From Rosa chinensis (Eukaryota > Streptophyta > Magnoliopsida > Rosales > Rosaceae), in assembly GCF_002994745.2 (NCBI RefSeq), contig NC_037094.1, forward strand, positions 23,847,001 to 23,911,000: a stretch of 64,000 nt of DNA. Reading direction: 5' to 3'. A program made the position numbers and the translations under genes. Positions 44,001 through 55,768 of this stretch are shown here, in pieces. The notes beneath the pieces were generated by a model that saw only the letters and a list, made by a program, of their open reading frames with translations, made no database searches and was not told where the DNA came from. Position 1 is the stretch's first letter, and each line of letters starts with the position of its first letter.

Positions 44001-45850
44001 TTCAAATGCTCTTATTATCATTATTTTAATCTTTATTATGTCCTTATAAATTTTATAAATCATGATGACCATATGATTAATATTGGACGATTTTAAAGCA
44101 AGAGTGAGAAATCAATTGTTTTGAATATCGTGATCTTCTTTTCTCACAAAACATCAATGTGAAAATACAATTTCCAATTTTCACTACTCATTTCCATAAT
44201 GGTGAGACACGAAGAATCGTTTTGGTTCCTAAAGCAAGTAAAAAGCATTCAGAACGTGCATATATAGAGAAGAGATCAATTTATCGAGATGAACAACATG
44301 CACTCTATATGAGACATGTTGCATGAAGTTCACCTGATTCATAAGGAGGGTCTGACATTTGTTCAAATCCAACATAAACAACTTGAGCAATCATGGAGCT
44401 TGAAACCTTCTATAGGTAGTTTATTCATTGACTTAATTAGCTACTGTAAAACCTATAAGATTAAGCAAAAAGAAATACAGCTAAACGGGGAGGCCAATTG
44501 AACATAGTAAATTTATTTCTCTTTGGATCTCAAAAGTTAGACACAATAAATACGAAGAAGAAAAAAAAAATTGTAAATCTCAACAGCCTCTACAACTTAA
44601 ATGGCTTATGACAAAAGGTACAAAATAGTTGTGAAAGAACTTATCCACTACAGTTTGAAATCACTTCCTACACAACCTTATCAAGATAAGGAGCACAAAA
44701 TTCTTCCCCTCTTGGATGTACTACTAGCCCCACCAAATGCAGCAACTCTTGCTGTGTTGATCCAACCCAAGTATGCTCAAGTACCTACAACACACCCACA
44801 GGACCAGTAAGTTGATATGTAACATTCAATACTCAAATAAGTGAATGTTAAAGGATGGATAGCCCAACACTAGAAATCATACATCATAATTGAATGGACA
44901 GTTCTAATCATAGCAGTCACCATTCTTTCAACGACTTATACATATGACTTTCATAGACCACCACCACAGTCCATAAGGATGATCAGAAACAATATATAAA
45001 GCAAGAGGGAGAAATCAATTGTTTTGAATGTGGTGATCTACTATGAGAGTCAAACTTTCAGTAAAATATAACACAAGCAAAAGAAAGATGCAAATAGTGC
45101 AAAAGAACCAATGCTATGAGAGTCAAACCTACAATCAAATGTTATACACCACTGAACCAATGCTTTTATCAAACCAGTAACCTAATTCATACCTACATTA
45201 ACACATCACCAGGACATCAGAAAACATTCCAATTTATCACAATTGCTTTTATATCGATCCTTGTATAGTTTCAACATTGAGATGCTTTGATGGAGAAAAT
45301 ATATTTAAATTATGACCTCATTCATGGAAGTATTAATACCTGAAAAGCTAAATATGTACCTTTATGCCTTCAGAATCAGCCCATGCTTTCAACACATCTG
45401 GCTCAGTACTGATTCTCCAGGAATGAGATCATAATCTCCTAGTATATGTTCAAATTGGTAGTGTAGTGATCATCTCGGAAGAATGAATGGTACACAACTC
45501 AACTAATACCAAATGGCATATCAACCAATTAAAACATCAAACTCAACTAATACAGGATAATTTCGGTTATGAGCTTTAATGCTGGTGTATATAAATTTCT
45601 CACCTTCCGCGGCACCATTCCAAGAAGCTCCATCATCAATGTCAGAGGGTTAAAGATTACTATGGTCAGCTCCCCTGACTGGAGGTCATACTAATATTAT
45701 TGCATAGAGATGCAAATGAAGCACTTTCTTAATCAGAGTAGAAACTCCAATCCATCTGAACCAAAATTGATTTCCATAGATTGAGAAATATTTACACTAT
45801 TAATCAGAAACGAGGAGAGCTGAGTCCTATATAAAATACTTGAGATTTAC
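44001..45850. other. Intergenic stretch with a diverged direct repeat
   Basis: No gene supported. A 42-bp phrase starting AAAGCAAGAGTGAGAAATC at 44095 recurs at 44998 with a few changes. The frame at 44601-44810 has no recognisable domain. Confidence 0.4.
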
Positions 45851-46138
45851 CACTGGTCCAAAAGCATCAACTTTTTCCAACTCCTTCCAGATATGATGGT
45901 CATATATCTCTAAGAGTCTTTCGACTGGAGAATGACCTTCCATATAACAAAGAGCTACATGCCACCAATTGTGTGTGAGCCTGATAGTTGTAACACTCTT
46001 TAGCATCTAAATCGCACTTGAAGAAATAAAATTTTAAATTGATTCATCCCAATACACATACATAAATGACACACAAGAATCCCATGATGATGAGCATGAT
46101 TCCATGAACTCTACTGCTTCTTTAAAACGACACTCCAT
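45851..46138 (-). pseudogene. TTC38-like (tetratricopeptide repeat protein 38) gene fragment, two exons
   Basis: Minus-strand exon 46138-46063 gives MECRFKEAVEFMESCSSSW and DSCVSF; exon 45980-45851 gives THNWWHVALCYMEGHSP and LLEIYDHHIWKELEKVDAF. Splice donor and acceptor (phase 2) join them in frame to FMLTHNWW, and the THNWWHVA block is the signature of plant TTC38-like proteins. Both exons are free of stops. Neighbouring exons of the gene were not found on either side, so it is a captured or truncated fragment, not a working gene. The protein family's biochemical role is unknown. Confidence 0.75.
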
Positions 46139-46574
46139 CTGAACCAAAATTGCATCATATTAAGGAACCAACCTTCGTGAATAGATACAAATCACAACAC
46201 CCAGTATATATATGCTACAAATCACAATCCCTACCACTCATATCCCTAAAACCCAGAACAAATTGATCTCAAATATTCATCAAAATTAAAGAAATTTGAA
46301 ACTGAAATAGATAAAGAACTAACCTGAATCAAATTGCCAAGCAACTTGCTTGATTGAGGCTTCGATTTCCAACCCGGAATCGTGATGAGAAGCTAGGTGA
46401 TGCGGCATCAGAGGGAGAAGAGATTGATGCGGCGTCTCTGATGAGAGGTGAGGTGATGCGTCTACGTCTAGATAACAATCGAAGAGATGGGTTTCATGGC
46501 AACGAGTAATTGCATCAACCAATGAAGGGTATGTTAACGTTAGTGATCCATGGGATCTCTAGTTAGCTTTTATA
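46139..46574. other. Sequence upstream of the TTC38 fragment
   Basis: No further TTC38 exon recognised. The open frame at 46319-46522 on the minus strand has no known domain. Confidence 0.4.
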
Positions 46575-46599
46575 GAGAGAGAGAGAGAGAGAGAGAGAG
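46575..46599 (+). repeat. (GA)n microsatellite
   Basis: Thirteen uninterrupted GA units, ending GAGTGACACG. Confidence 0.95.
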
Positions 46600-47577
46600 T
46601 GACACGAGATGTATAGTGGTTCTTCTCCCGCCTTAGTGGGAAACTACATCCACTTGAATGTTACACTAGTGTGTTGAGCCTTGCAGCCCAAGGGGATTAC
46701 AAAAGATGTCATGGGGTCATGAGTAAGTGGGAAGGAGTCTCCTTTTATAGGGGAAGGAGGCTCCCTCATTTACATTTTCTTAGATGTGGGACTCAAAGTT
46801 ACTATTCTAGTCTAGAGAAGCATATTATGGAGGCAACTTGGCAAGGCCGGGAAGGTGGCTTCCCGGCGACGGATTTGCGACTTCCGGATACCGTAGCGTA
46901 GCTTGAACATAGGGCTACAAGATGCAAGTAGCGGTTGGGCCTCACCATGGCTTGTGGGTGTCCCAAAGAGCGTGTTACTTATGCTTGGTGAGATAGCAAA
47001 CTAGTCTTGCTAGTAGAGGTATCTACAAGTCCCCGAAGTCCCCAAGTAAGAGGAGCTTCTTGGTTGGGGAGTTATAATCATGAAGTCATCAAGCATAAGT
47101 AACCGGGCAGTACGGAGCCCCTACAATTCCCCGAACTCCGTAAGCAAGAAGGGACTCGTTAACCTGCAAAACAAAGACAAAAAAAACAGGCATATGTAGG
47201 ATGCTCGTTGCATTGGGCAACAAATGTGAGTTGCACCGATATGCGTTGGCATATATATATATATATGAACGTACGGGATGCGTGATACATGTTGATGTAT
47301 ACACGGGAATGGCACCGAGTACGATCGATTATGGTGTACAAACTCGAGAGCGCGTATGGTCGTGTGAGCATATGGATTGCATATGATAAATGTAAGTTGT
47401 ACGAGCGCTGTGAAGGTAAGCGTTTGCAATTTGTGAATGATGAATACGTGAACGCTTGTCTGTTTGGTTGTCGCTCGTATTAATGGAACGCGAAAAGAAT
47501 TCAATTTGTCGCAAGCGACAAATGGTAGAAGAATTCAATGTTCCATTAACGTGTGGTGTGTCGAGTAGACATGTGTA
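46600..47577. other. LTR-like GC-richer region left of the minisatellite
   Basis: The opening (GTGACACGAGATGTATAGTG and CCCGCCTTAGTGGGAAACTA) resembles leader sequence of plant LTR elements, but no matching LTR pair was found. ACAAGTCCCCGAAGTCCCCA at 47027 recurs at 49045. An AT run lies at 47253-47266. No gene supported. Confidence 0.4.
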
Positions 47578-48990
47578 AAGCTCGAGGATTGCCGGGAAGG
47601 CATGAGCGGCAATCTCTAGGGTGCCGGGAAGGCATGAGCGGGAGCTCGTGAGCAAAAGCTCGAGGGTTGCCGGGAAGGCATGAGCGGAAGCTCGAGGTTG
47701 CCTGGAAGGCATGAGCGGTAAGCTCTGGGGTGCCGGGAAGGCATGAGCGGAAGCTCGGGGGTGCCAGGAAGGCATGAGCGGAAGCTCGGGGTTGCCAGGA
47801 AGGCATGAGCGGAAGCTCGGGGTTGCCAGGAAGGCATGAGCGGAAGCTCGGGGTTGCCAGGAAGGCATGAACGGTAAGCTCGGGGGTGCCGGGAAGGCAT
47901 GAGCGGAAGCTCGGGGTTGCCAGGAAGGCATGAGCGGTAAGCTCGGGGGTGCCGGGAAGGCATGAGAGGAAGCTCGGGGGTGTCGGGAAGGCATGAGCGG
48001 AAGCTCAGGGTTGCCAGGAAGGCATGAGCGGAAGCTCGGGGGTGCCGGGAAGGTGTGAGCGAAAGCTCGTGGGTTGCCGGGAAGGCATGAGCGGAAGCTC
48101 GGGGGTGCCGGGAAAGCGTGAACTAAAGCTCGGGGGTGCCGGGAAGGCGTGAGCGGAAGCTCGGGGGTGCCGTGAAGGCGTGAGCGGAAGCTCAAGGGTG
48201 CCGCGAAGGCGTGAGTGGAAAGCTCGTGAGCGGAAGCTCGTGGGTGCCGCGAAGGCGTGAGCGGAAAGCTCGTAAGCGGAAGCTCGTGGGTGCAGCGAAG
48301 GCGTGAGCGGTAAGCTCGTAAGCAGAAAGCTCGTGAGCGGAAGCTCGGGGGTGCCGTGAAGGCGTGAGCGGTAAGCTCGTGAGCGGAAGCTCAAGGGTGC
48401 AGCGAAGGTGTGAGCGGAAAGCTCGTGAGCGGAAGCTCGTGGGTGCCGTGAAGGCGTGAGCGGTAAGCTCGTGAGCGGAAGCTCGGGGGTGCCGTGAAGG
48501 CGTGAGCGGAAAGCTCGTGGGTGCCGCGAAGGCGTGAGCGGAAAGCTCGTGGGTGCCGCGAAGGCGTGAGTGGAAAGCTCGTGGGTGCCGCGAAGGCGTG
48601 AGTGGAAGGCTCGTGGGTGCCGCGAAGGGGTGAGAGGTAAGCTCGTGAGCTGAAGCTCAAGGGTGTCGCGAAGGCGTGAGCGGAAAGCTCGTGAGCGAAA
48701 GCTCGTGGGTGCCGCGAAGGGGTGAGCGGTAAGCTCGTGAGCGGAAAGCTCGTGAGCTGAAGCTCAAGGGTGCCGCGAAGGCGTGAGCGGAAGCTCGTGG
48801 GTGCCGTGAAGGGGTGAGCGGTAGCTCGGGGGTGCGGCTAAGGCGTGAGCGGTAAGCCCGTGAGCGGAAAGCTCGTGAGCGGAAGCTCGTGGATGCCACT
48901 GAGCCGAGAGCATAACAGCTCGGTGGTACCGCTGCGGCGAGAGCGTGAGAGCTCGAGGATGCGGCTGAGGCTTTAACGGGTAGCTCGAAG
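47578..48990. repeat. GC-rich minisatellite, 31-bp period
   Basis: About forty tandem units. The base unit is GGTGCCGGGAAGGCATGAGC followed by GGAAGCTCGG; the spacing between GCCAGG starts is exactly 31 bp at 47763, 47794 and 47825. In the right half the unit changes to GGTGCCGCGAAGGCGTGAGC with extra half-units GTGAGCGGAAGCTC, giving longer composite units near 45 bp, and the last units (48880-48990) decay. Because 31 is not a multiple of three and the unit has no stop on the minus strand, long open frames appear in all three minus frames; these are repeat artefacts. Confidence 0.95.
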
Positions 48991-50749
48991 GTGATGCCCT
49001 GGGGCATGAGCGTGACCGTTGCTAATTATGCTGGGTTGTATGTACAAGTCCCCGAAGTCCCCAGTTAAGGAGGGTGGTCTTACGGGTTGATACCAAAGCG
49101 TAGCTTTGTGCCGTATATCAAGCATAATTAGTGCGAGTGCGTCGTCCATCTAGAATTGGTTGGAGCGAACGCTTTTGCCCTTTCGGGTGGGCCTCTGCTA
49201 GGCCCGCCAGGGAGTCCCCCACTCCCCAGCCACGACGGACCTCCAGATGGTCGGTAAATTGTTTGTTGAGGGGGAGCTGCGTTGCAGCAGTGGGTGTTAG
49301 GTAGCGAACCTAATCTTTGGTACCCAAGCGTCGGGGTTAACTGCCTGATCAATGGTTGTCGTGGGCTGTGTTAACTAGTCCCTTTACTATTTCTCGGAGG
49401 AGAAACTTGACTGCAATGCCGCGTAGCGGTCATTGTCATTATGAGGCGTTGCCTTACCGCCTGGCGGTGGCCACATACTCGTAAAGTTTGTATTTGTAAT
49501 GAAACATGACAAACAAATAGAGCAAGTAATAAAATTTTGTTTGAGTGACCCATATTTATTTAATTTTGCAATTAAATAGAAGCATGGCATATGTGTAGCA
49601 TGTACTTGTAATGTGGATGCTAATATCGTTTTTGCATTTTTGTAGACTTGCTTAGAGATCGTTTGAGATCGGTATACGAAGCATGGCATATCTAGCATGT
49701 GAGGTCTAGAAAGTGTTGCCAAATCTACGAAATGTTGTAGGCATGCTTAAAGGTTTATGGAAGCATGGTATTGGCATGGTAGTAGCTCTACTTGTAATAG
49801 CGCAAGAGATAAGATATAGTGACTTATCTTATGCCGATTTGGAGGCTAGCGGAGTTTGGCCGAGCATGACAGTCCATTGCTTGTGGTGGATAAAGTACTC
49901 CGATAATGTCCGTCAACTCCTAGTTGCGGTTGAATGCTCAATAGAAATAGTTGAATTTCCTTTGAAACAAAATAGATGATTAATATGTAGATTTGTAAAG
50001 TCAACATAAATAATTTGCATTTGTACTTTGATAAAATTCTAAGCGAAGTGTATAAGCAAATGCGGTAGTTTGACAACAAATGTATATGTGCATCTATTTT
50101 GAATGTGAAATTGATAGATATAACAAGACCATTTAGGCATGTGAGGTTCATTGTGGGAGATCTATCAGTTGTTCTTGCTGGGAGAATAGGAAATACATTG
50201 GAATTCAATTGTAAAAATTGAAGGCATGGATGTATAGCTCAAATGCATATATATGATAACTTAAGCATGGATCATGAGCTAGTCTTTGTCATACACAGCA
50301 GCTAGTTTGCAGAAGAGGACAAAAAAAGTGGCCTTGGTGGTTTGTATTTGATTAACCAAAAAGTTATATGATAAGCAATGTGGCAGGCACGTGAATGTGC
50401 GGCAAATTGTAGGCCATGCAATTAAGCCATGCAATTTTAATAAGCAAGCTGGTGTAATTTAATAGATCATAGAGGGATCTATGTGTCATGTAGCCTTGGT
50501 TGTTTAATAAGCATGCTTTTGACTTGTCTAAAGGAGTTGCACATGCATTGAAATATCTAGAGCCTAGGGGTCTCTATCAGTTAGCTACACGTGATGGTGT
50601 AAGAGGCTAAATAGAGGTAGTCCATGCATAGCAACAAACGCATATAATACTATTCATGGAGGTGAGTGCGACGTGTATGCTTTTTATAGGACGAAGTGGC
50701 ATTGATGTTATGCAAAGTGCAGGCACGTGGTGTGTATTGATGTCAAGCT
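48991..50749. other. Unclassified region right of the minisatellite
   Basis: GC-rich to about 49500, then AT-rich. It holds the second copy of the ACAAGTCCCCGAAGTCCCCA phrase (49045) and shorter shared words with the left flank (TCAAGCATAA). No gene or complete element recognised. Confidence 0.4.
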
Positions 50750-51458
50750 ATGCTTTGGACACAGAGTATGAATGTGCAGCAATGTGCGACCCCAGCATAT
50801 ATACACGCAGCTTTACTTACTCGTTTCAGACTCACTGCTAGCCAACCATTTTCTGCGTACCAGTTGGTAACTAGATATGAGCCTGACATTTCATACTTTC
50901 GCATATTTGGTTACGCAGTATATGTGCCTATTGCGTCCCCACAGCGCACCAAAATGGGTCCTCAGAGACGATTAAGTATTTATGTTGGATACGAATCCCT
51001 AACAATTATTCTCTATTTGGAAACCCTTGACAGGCGATCTCTTTACCGCTAGATTTGCGGATTGTTACTTTGATAAGACAGTCTTCCCATCGTTAGGGAG
51101 AGATAGGAAAAATGATTTTCCAAGGGAACGACAGAAATTGTCGTGGTTTGTCCCCACTCTGTCTCATTTTGATCCCCGCACTTCACAAAGTGAAAGTGAA
51201 GTAAAAAGAATAATTGATTTTCAGAACGTAACAGATTCGATGCCTGATGGGTTTACTGATATCGCAAAAGTGACGAGATCACATATACCAGCTGCAAATG
51301 TGCCTGCAAGGTTAGAAGTCCCCAACAAGGGGCACGGTGCCGCAGATAGAGGCACTGCAACCGCACTTAGTGGAGGTGTGGTTGAGGCCGTGGCTCCCCA
51401 AGGAAGAGGGGGAGGCCACTTGGTTCGATTGACACTCACCCAAGGAAGAAGAGGGTGA
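50750..51458 (+). pseudogene. copia integrase C-terminal region
   Basis: The frame contains YEPDISYFRIFGYAVYVPI, then PQRTKMGPQRRLSIYVGYE, both conserved in the C-terminal integrase part of Tork/Retrofit-like copia elements; a frame change near 51030 leads to LFTARFADCYFDKTVFP. The remaining stretch to 51458 is the variable linker to reverse transcriptase. Confidence 0.8.
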
Positions 51459-51798
51459 GTAAGGCACAAACCAATCATCAATGTATAGAATCCCTCTCAT
51501 GAGATTGTCTCTGATTATAGTTATGTCCATGAATCAATACTGGAGGACGCTCCGATGTTAAAAATGATTCCAGAGAACAAAGAAATCTCAGAGGATTATG
51601 AGAGTGTGTATGAGTTGATAGAAAGATCTTCCATACACATTGATGATATATACTGTTGCTCAAGGAATCATAGAGCACAATGATATCGAACCACGCTCTG
51701 TTGCAAAATGTGAACAAAGAGCAGATTGGCCTAAATAGAATGACACAATCCAGGCAGAATTAAATTCTCTCACAAAGAGACAGGTATTTGGTCCAGTA

Positions 51799-52660
51799 GT
51801 GCTAACCCCACCAAGTGTAAAGCCTGTAGGACATAAATGGGTCTTTGTCAGAAAGCGTAATGAGAAGAATGAAGTCTTAAGGTACAAGGCTCACCTTGTG
51901 GCGCAAGGTTTCTCACAACGCTCCGGAATCGACTACGAGGAGACATACTCTCCCGTAATGGACGTTATAACATTCTGCTACTTAGTTAGCTTGGTAATTT
52001 CCAAAGGACTAGAAATGCAGCTCATAGATGTGGTTACTACATATCTCTATGGGGATCTAGATTCAAAGATATATATGAAAGTGTCTGATGGCCTTACATT
52101 ACCCAAGTCAAGTGACTCTAAACCAACGAGTGTGTTTGCAATTAGGTTGAAACGCTCACGTTACGGATTGAAACAATCCAGGTGGATGTGGTATACCCGT
52201 CTAAGTGACTACTTGATTGGGAAGGGATATAAGAACAATGAATTATGCCCCTGCGTATTCATAAAGAAAACAAGTTCCGGATTTACAATTGTAGCAGTAT
52301 ATGTCAATGATATGAACATAATAGGTACTCTTGATGAAATAAGAGAAACCGCGAGCTACTTGAAATCCGAATTTGAGATGAAGGATCTTGGGAAAACTCG
52401 ATTCTATCTAGGCCTTGAACTAGAACACCGAGTTTGTGGAATACTAATCCACCAGTCTTCATATGTCCAAAAGTCAGGCAATTTAACATGGATAAAGCGC
52501 ATCCTGCTAGCACTCCCATGATCGGTCGAAGTTTGGATGTAAGGAAAGATCCATTTCGTCCAAAGGAAGATGACGAAGAGGTGTTGGGAGCTGAAATTCC
52601 CTATATAAGTGCAATATGCACATTATTATACTTAGCCCAATGTACTTGACCAGACATTGG
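51799..52660 (+). pseudogene. copia reverse transcriptase
   Basis: HKWVFVRKRNEKNEVLRYKA and LVAQGFSQRSGIDYEETYSP open the domain, the catalytic region reads VYVNDMNIIGT, where family members have YVDDM, so one of the catalytic acidic residues is replaced by Asn. RSRYGLKQSRWMWYTRLSDY and FEMKDLGKTRFYLGLE follow. After a shift near 52515 the frame goes on to PFRPKEDDEEVLG and YLAQCT. Not functional. Confidence 0.9.
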
Positions 52661-52667
52661 ATTCTCA

Positions 52668-53375
52668 GTGAACTTGTTAGCTAGATTTAGCTTAGCGCCA
52701 ACGCAGCGTCACTGGAATGGTATCAAGAACATTTTCCGATACCTAAAAGGAACCATTGACTTGGGACTGTTCTTTCCCTACAGAGAGATAAGAGGGACCA
52801 CATATGGAATTGCAATCCCTAAAGGAAATGATGATGGCGAAAGGCGCCACTCACTACACCAAAAAGCCAAATGACATTTTGGTCAGTTTTGCTGATGTTG
52901 GATACGTCTCTGACCCACACAAAGATCGTTCCCAAACTGGTTACGTATTTACCAATGGGAACACGGCGATATCTTGGAGAGCAACCAAGCAAACCTTTGT
53001 GGCTACCTCCTCGAACCACTCAGAGTTCATTGCTCTACATGAGGCGGTTTATGAGTGTGTATGGTTAAGAGATATCACCACACATATTCGAGGGACTAGT
53101 GGTTTGAGTTTTACCACTGAAGAGCCTACTTGCATTTATGAAGATAATGTAGCTTGCATCGAACAGATGAAGTTAGGGCATATCAAGGGTGATAATACAA
53201 AACACATATCCCAAAGTTTTTCTACAATCAACAACAACAGACCCTCCTCAAGATTCAAGTGAATCAAGGAAGGTCTGAGGAGAATGTGGCATATTTGTTC
53301 ACCAAATCACTGCCTAAGACCACATTTGAGAAACATGTGAAAAGCATAGGAATGCGAAGACTTTCCAAGCTCCCT
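52668..53375 (+). pseudogene. copia RNase H
   Basis: FRYLKGTIDLGLFF, then SFADVGYVSDPHKDRSQTGY (catalytic Asp), SSNHSEFIALHEA (Glu) and IYEDNVACIEQMK (Asp). A frame change near 52810 splits the start, and a shift near 53205 separates the ending that should read on to LFTKSLPKTTFEKHV, the conserved C-terminus of copia polyproteins. Confidence 0.88.
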
Positions 53376-53584
53376 TGATTAATGTAAAGATCAGGGGGAG
53401 GTATAGACGTCAGGGGGAGTCTAACACACACATGTCGTCCTCAAATGTAAAAGGTGTGTTGTGCTCTTTTCCTTCGACCAAGGTGTATTTTTTGTCCCAC
53501 AGAGTTTTTATTGTTACTTGACAAGGTTTTTAGTGAGGCAACAACTCATGCACCATTTCGTCTTTAACTTGACACAAGGGGGAG

Positions 53585-53792
53585 TATTAAAGGAAAAACA
53601 TATTGTGTGCCTTCGTCAAAGCAACTGACGGAGAGGGAATCAAGGAATTAGTGATTACCATCAATCAGCGCAATTACGGATCAATCAACATTTAGTATCA
53701 TTAATGTAATCGATATTTCCGTTGTAATTTTATCCCTATATAAAAGGACTATGAAATGAAATAAGTAGACCAATTCCAATTTTACTTTTACA
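53585..53792 (+). repeat. Probable 3' LTR of the truncated copia element
   Basis: Follows the purine tract ACACAAGGGGGAG. It contains CTATATAAAAGGA (53736-53748) as a TATA box and ends near TTTTACA. Length about 208 bp, starting TATTAAAGG (a TG start mutated to TA). Without the partner LTR the borders are estimates. Confidence 0.55.
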
Positions 53793-55550
53793 ATAAATTA
53801 TTTCTATAAGAGGATAAGATAGTCAATTGATTATATCATATTTCAAAAAATTGCAATAATTCTCATGAAAAAAGGATAAATTTTCCCAACATCAGAAGAG
53901 AAATTATTGTAACTTTTTAAATTTTAAAAAATAAAAATAAAAGCCAATTGACAAGACAAATAGTGCTTAAGGTTAAATTTTTAAAAACCCGGAAATTGCC
54001 CCTCCTAATATATAACTCTATGGCAAATGGGTTAAATAAAAGAAGGGCAAAATTGTACCTATGCAGCAAAAGAAGAGGATAAACATGGTTACTCCCACGT
54101 TTGGTTGAACACCGGAGAAACCCAAACTGATTGTAGTTACTATCAGCCTCATCTTCCTCCTACAAAACCTAATTATCAGTATCAATTGTTTGGGGCACAG
54201 AGAATATCAAAATCGACTCAAAGATTGCAGATTCACCTAATTGTCATTGGATAATTTTGAGATTTTGTTTTTCAGTGATTTGGGTGTTTCATGAGGTCTC
54301 CTTGATTTATGTAGGTCTTTGTAAAGATATAAGATGGTTGTCATTTGGATGGTCTTTGAACCGGGTCAGTGAAGAAGGAAAACATAGACACAGGTGTGCT
54401 TATTGCTTTGAGTCTTAAATGTGTTCAATATTGCATGTAATTGTGTTTGGGTTGCTTTTCGGGTGAAGGTATTGTATTGTTCTCTTCTTATGTTTATTTC
54501 CTTTCATTGAAGTGCAGATGTAGCACTTTGGCACATTTTGGTGTTTTTTTTCCTGAAACTCCTCGCGCGATCATTTAGACCTTTTTTTCATTAGTTGTCC
54601 TTCTTATAGTAGTTTGTTGGTACAATAAACTTAATTTACTAATCTTTCTCTACGCTAAATACGTGGGAACCTTGAACATGCAGTATTATGTTAAATTTCG
54701 TTTTATAAATGGATTGCAGTGATGGTATTTGTACTGCTTGGTCTCTAATCAATTGATAATAGTCCTACTATCTTTTCTATGGTTGGTTTTCTTTAATTGA
54801 ATTCTTTTCTCCTCTTTTTCTTTGTAGTTTCTTTTCTATGGTATTTCCTATATCACAAATCGGAGAACTGGGGAAGAAAGAAGTATACAGCTGGTATGTT
54901 TATCATTTTGCATGTTGTTTGTTTGAAATCTTTCTTGCTTCGTACTATGGCTGCACTCGAACAATTCACTTTAAAAAATAGTCAGATGTCTAGGTTTTGG
55001 CTTATTATTAATATGATCATTACAATATTATGCTTCAGGTTAGGATGATGTTGAGGTTAATTAGTTCAAGCATCCAAGGTTCATTAAACCTTTTGCAACA
55101 TGTCAGATATATCTGCATCATTCTAGGTGTAGAAATGAATCCATCTAAAGCATTCTATGTTCTATTCACTATTTACTTATTTAGTAAGTGAGGGTTTGTC
55201 TCTTGGTTCTTGGCTTCTAAAGAGTCTTTGGTTATTTCTATGCAGAGGAGTTGAAGACCAAAAAGGAGTATAAACTACTTGGGACATAAAGTTTGCTCCC
55301 TTTCATTAATTTTTTTTTCGTTTTTTTTTTTCATTCTTTTCTTTGGCTTACCGTTTTTCAGCTTCATGTCCCAGATTAAGCGTGGGTTTAGGCATGAACA
55401 GTTAGTAGTGGCTAATAGCAATGTACTGTAGTCTGTATGGCTTCTTTTTTCTGTTTTAGTGTGTTCTTTTGTCTTTCATGTTGCTCATGTCTAAGTGGCT
55501 ATCAAAGTTGGTGTGTAATTTTCATTGATCAATGTAATATCTTTCTCAAA
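53793..55550. other. Gene-free stretch before the eS4 remnant
   Basis: AT-rich with no protein domain recognised. The frame at 54797-55048 has no similarity that I know. It may be the interior of a Helitron whose 3' end is at 57270. Confidence 0.4.
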
Positions 55551-55768
55551 ATAGTTTCATTCCTTCAGTTTCATGATGGGAATATTGTTGTGATCACTGG
55601 TGGAAGACACAAGACACGGGGGGACGTATTTAAGTCATTGATAGGGAGAAGCATATATTCAGGGCTGTGATTATTTGCGTCTTCCATGGCTTAGTAATGT
55701 GTTCAGCATTTGTAAGAGTACAAAGCCTTGAGTGGTCCTTCTCGAGTAAAAGGTATTGAGCTATCCTT
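55551..55768 (+). pseudogene. Ribosomal protein eS4 (RPS4) gene fragment, degenerate
   Basis: The first segment reads IVSFLQFHDGNIVVITGGRH, which matches the IIDFIKFDVGNVVMVTGGRN block of eS4. The next segment, in a changed frame, has bases GGGAGAAGCAT (codons for REKH). The last segment, 55690-55768, has nucleotide similarity to the codons for [20 protein letters not shown]. Between and within the segments there are stops, a deletion and frame changes. It is a small part of the small-subunit ribosomal protein gene, not functional. It has no sign of a poly(A) tail, so capture by another element is more likely than reverse transcription. Confidence 0.65.

Larger units (their letters stand above)
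50750..53792 (+). mobile_element. Ty1/copia element, truncated at the 5' side
   Basis: In plus-strand order: C-terminal integrase, reverse transcriptase, RNase H, a purine tract and a short 3' LTR. Gag, protease, the integrase core and the 5' LTR are missing; I searched the 4 kb to the left by eye for the LTR start and found none. Many stops and shifts show decay. Confidence 0.88.

Noticed and set aside
44601..44810. Plus-strand 69-codon open frame
   Set aside because: No recognisable motif and no conserved neighbours; not supported as a gene.
47329..48660. Long minus-strand open frames coding for Pro/Ser/Arg/Ala-rich repeats across the minisatellite
   Set aside because: They appear in several frames at once because the tandem unit lacks stops on that strand; no start context, domain or splice signal supports a gene.
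47578..48990. CRISPR-like array
   Set aside because: Units are contiguous near-identical repeats without unique spacers, in a plant genome; it is a minisatellite.
54000..54030. TCCTAATATATAACTC as a Helitron 5' end matching the 3' end at 57270
   Set aside because: The base before it is C, not A, and nothing else supports the border.
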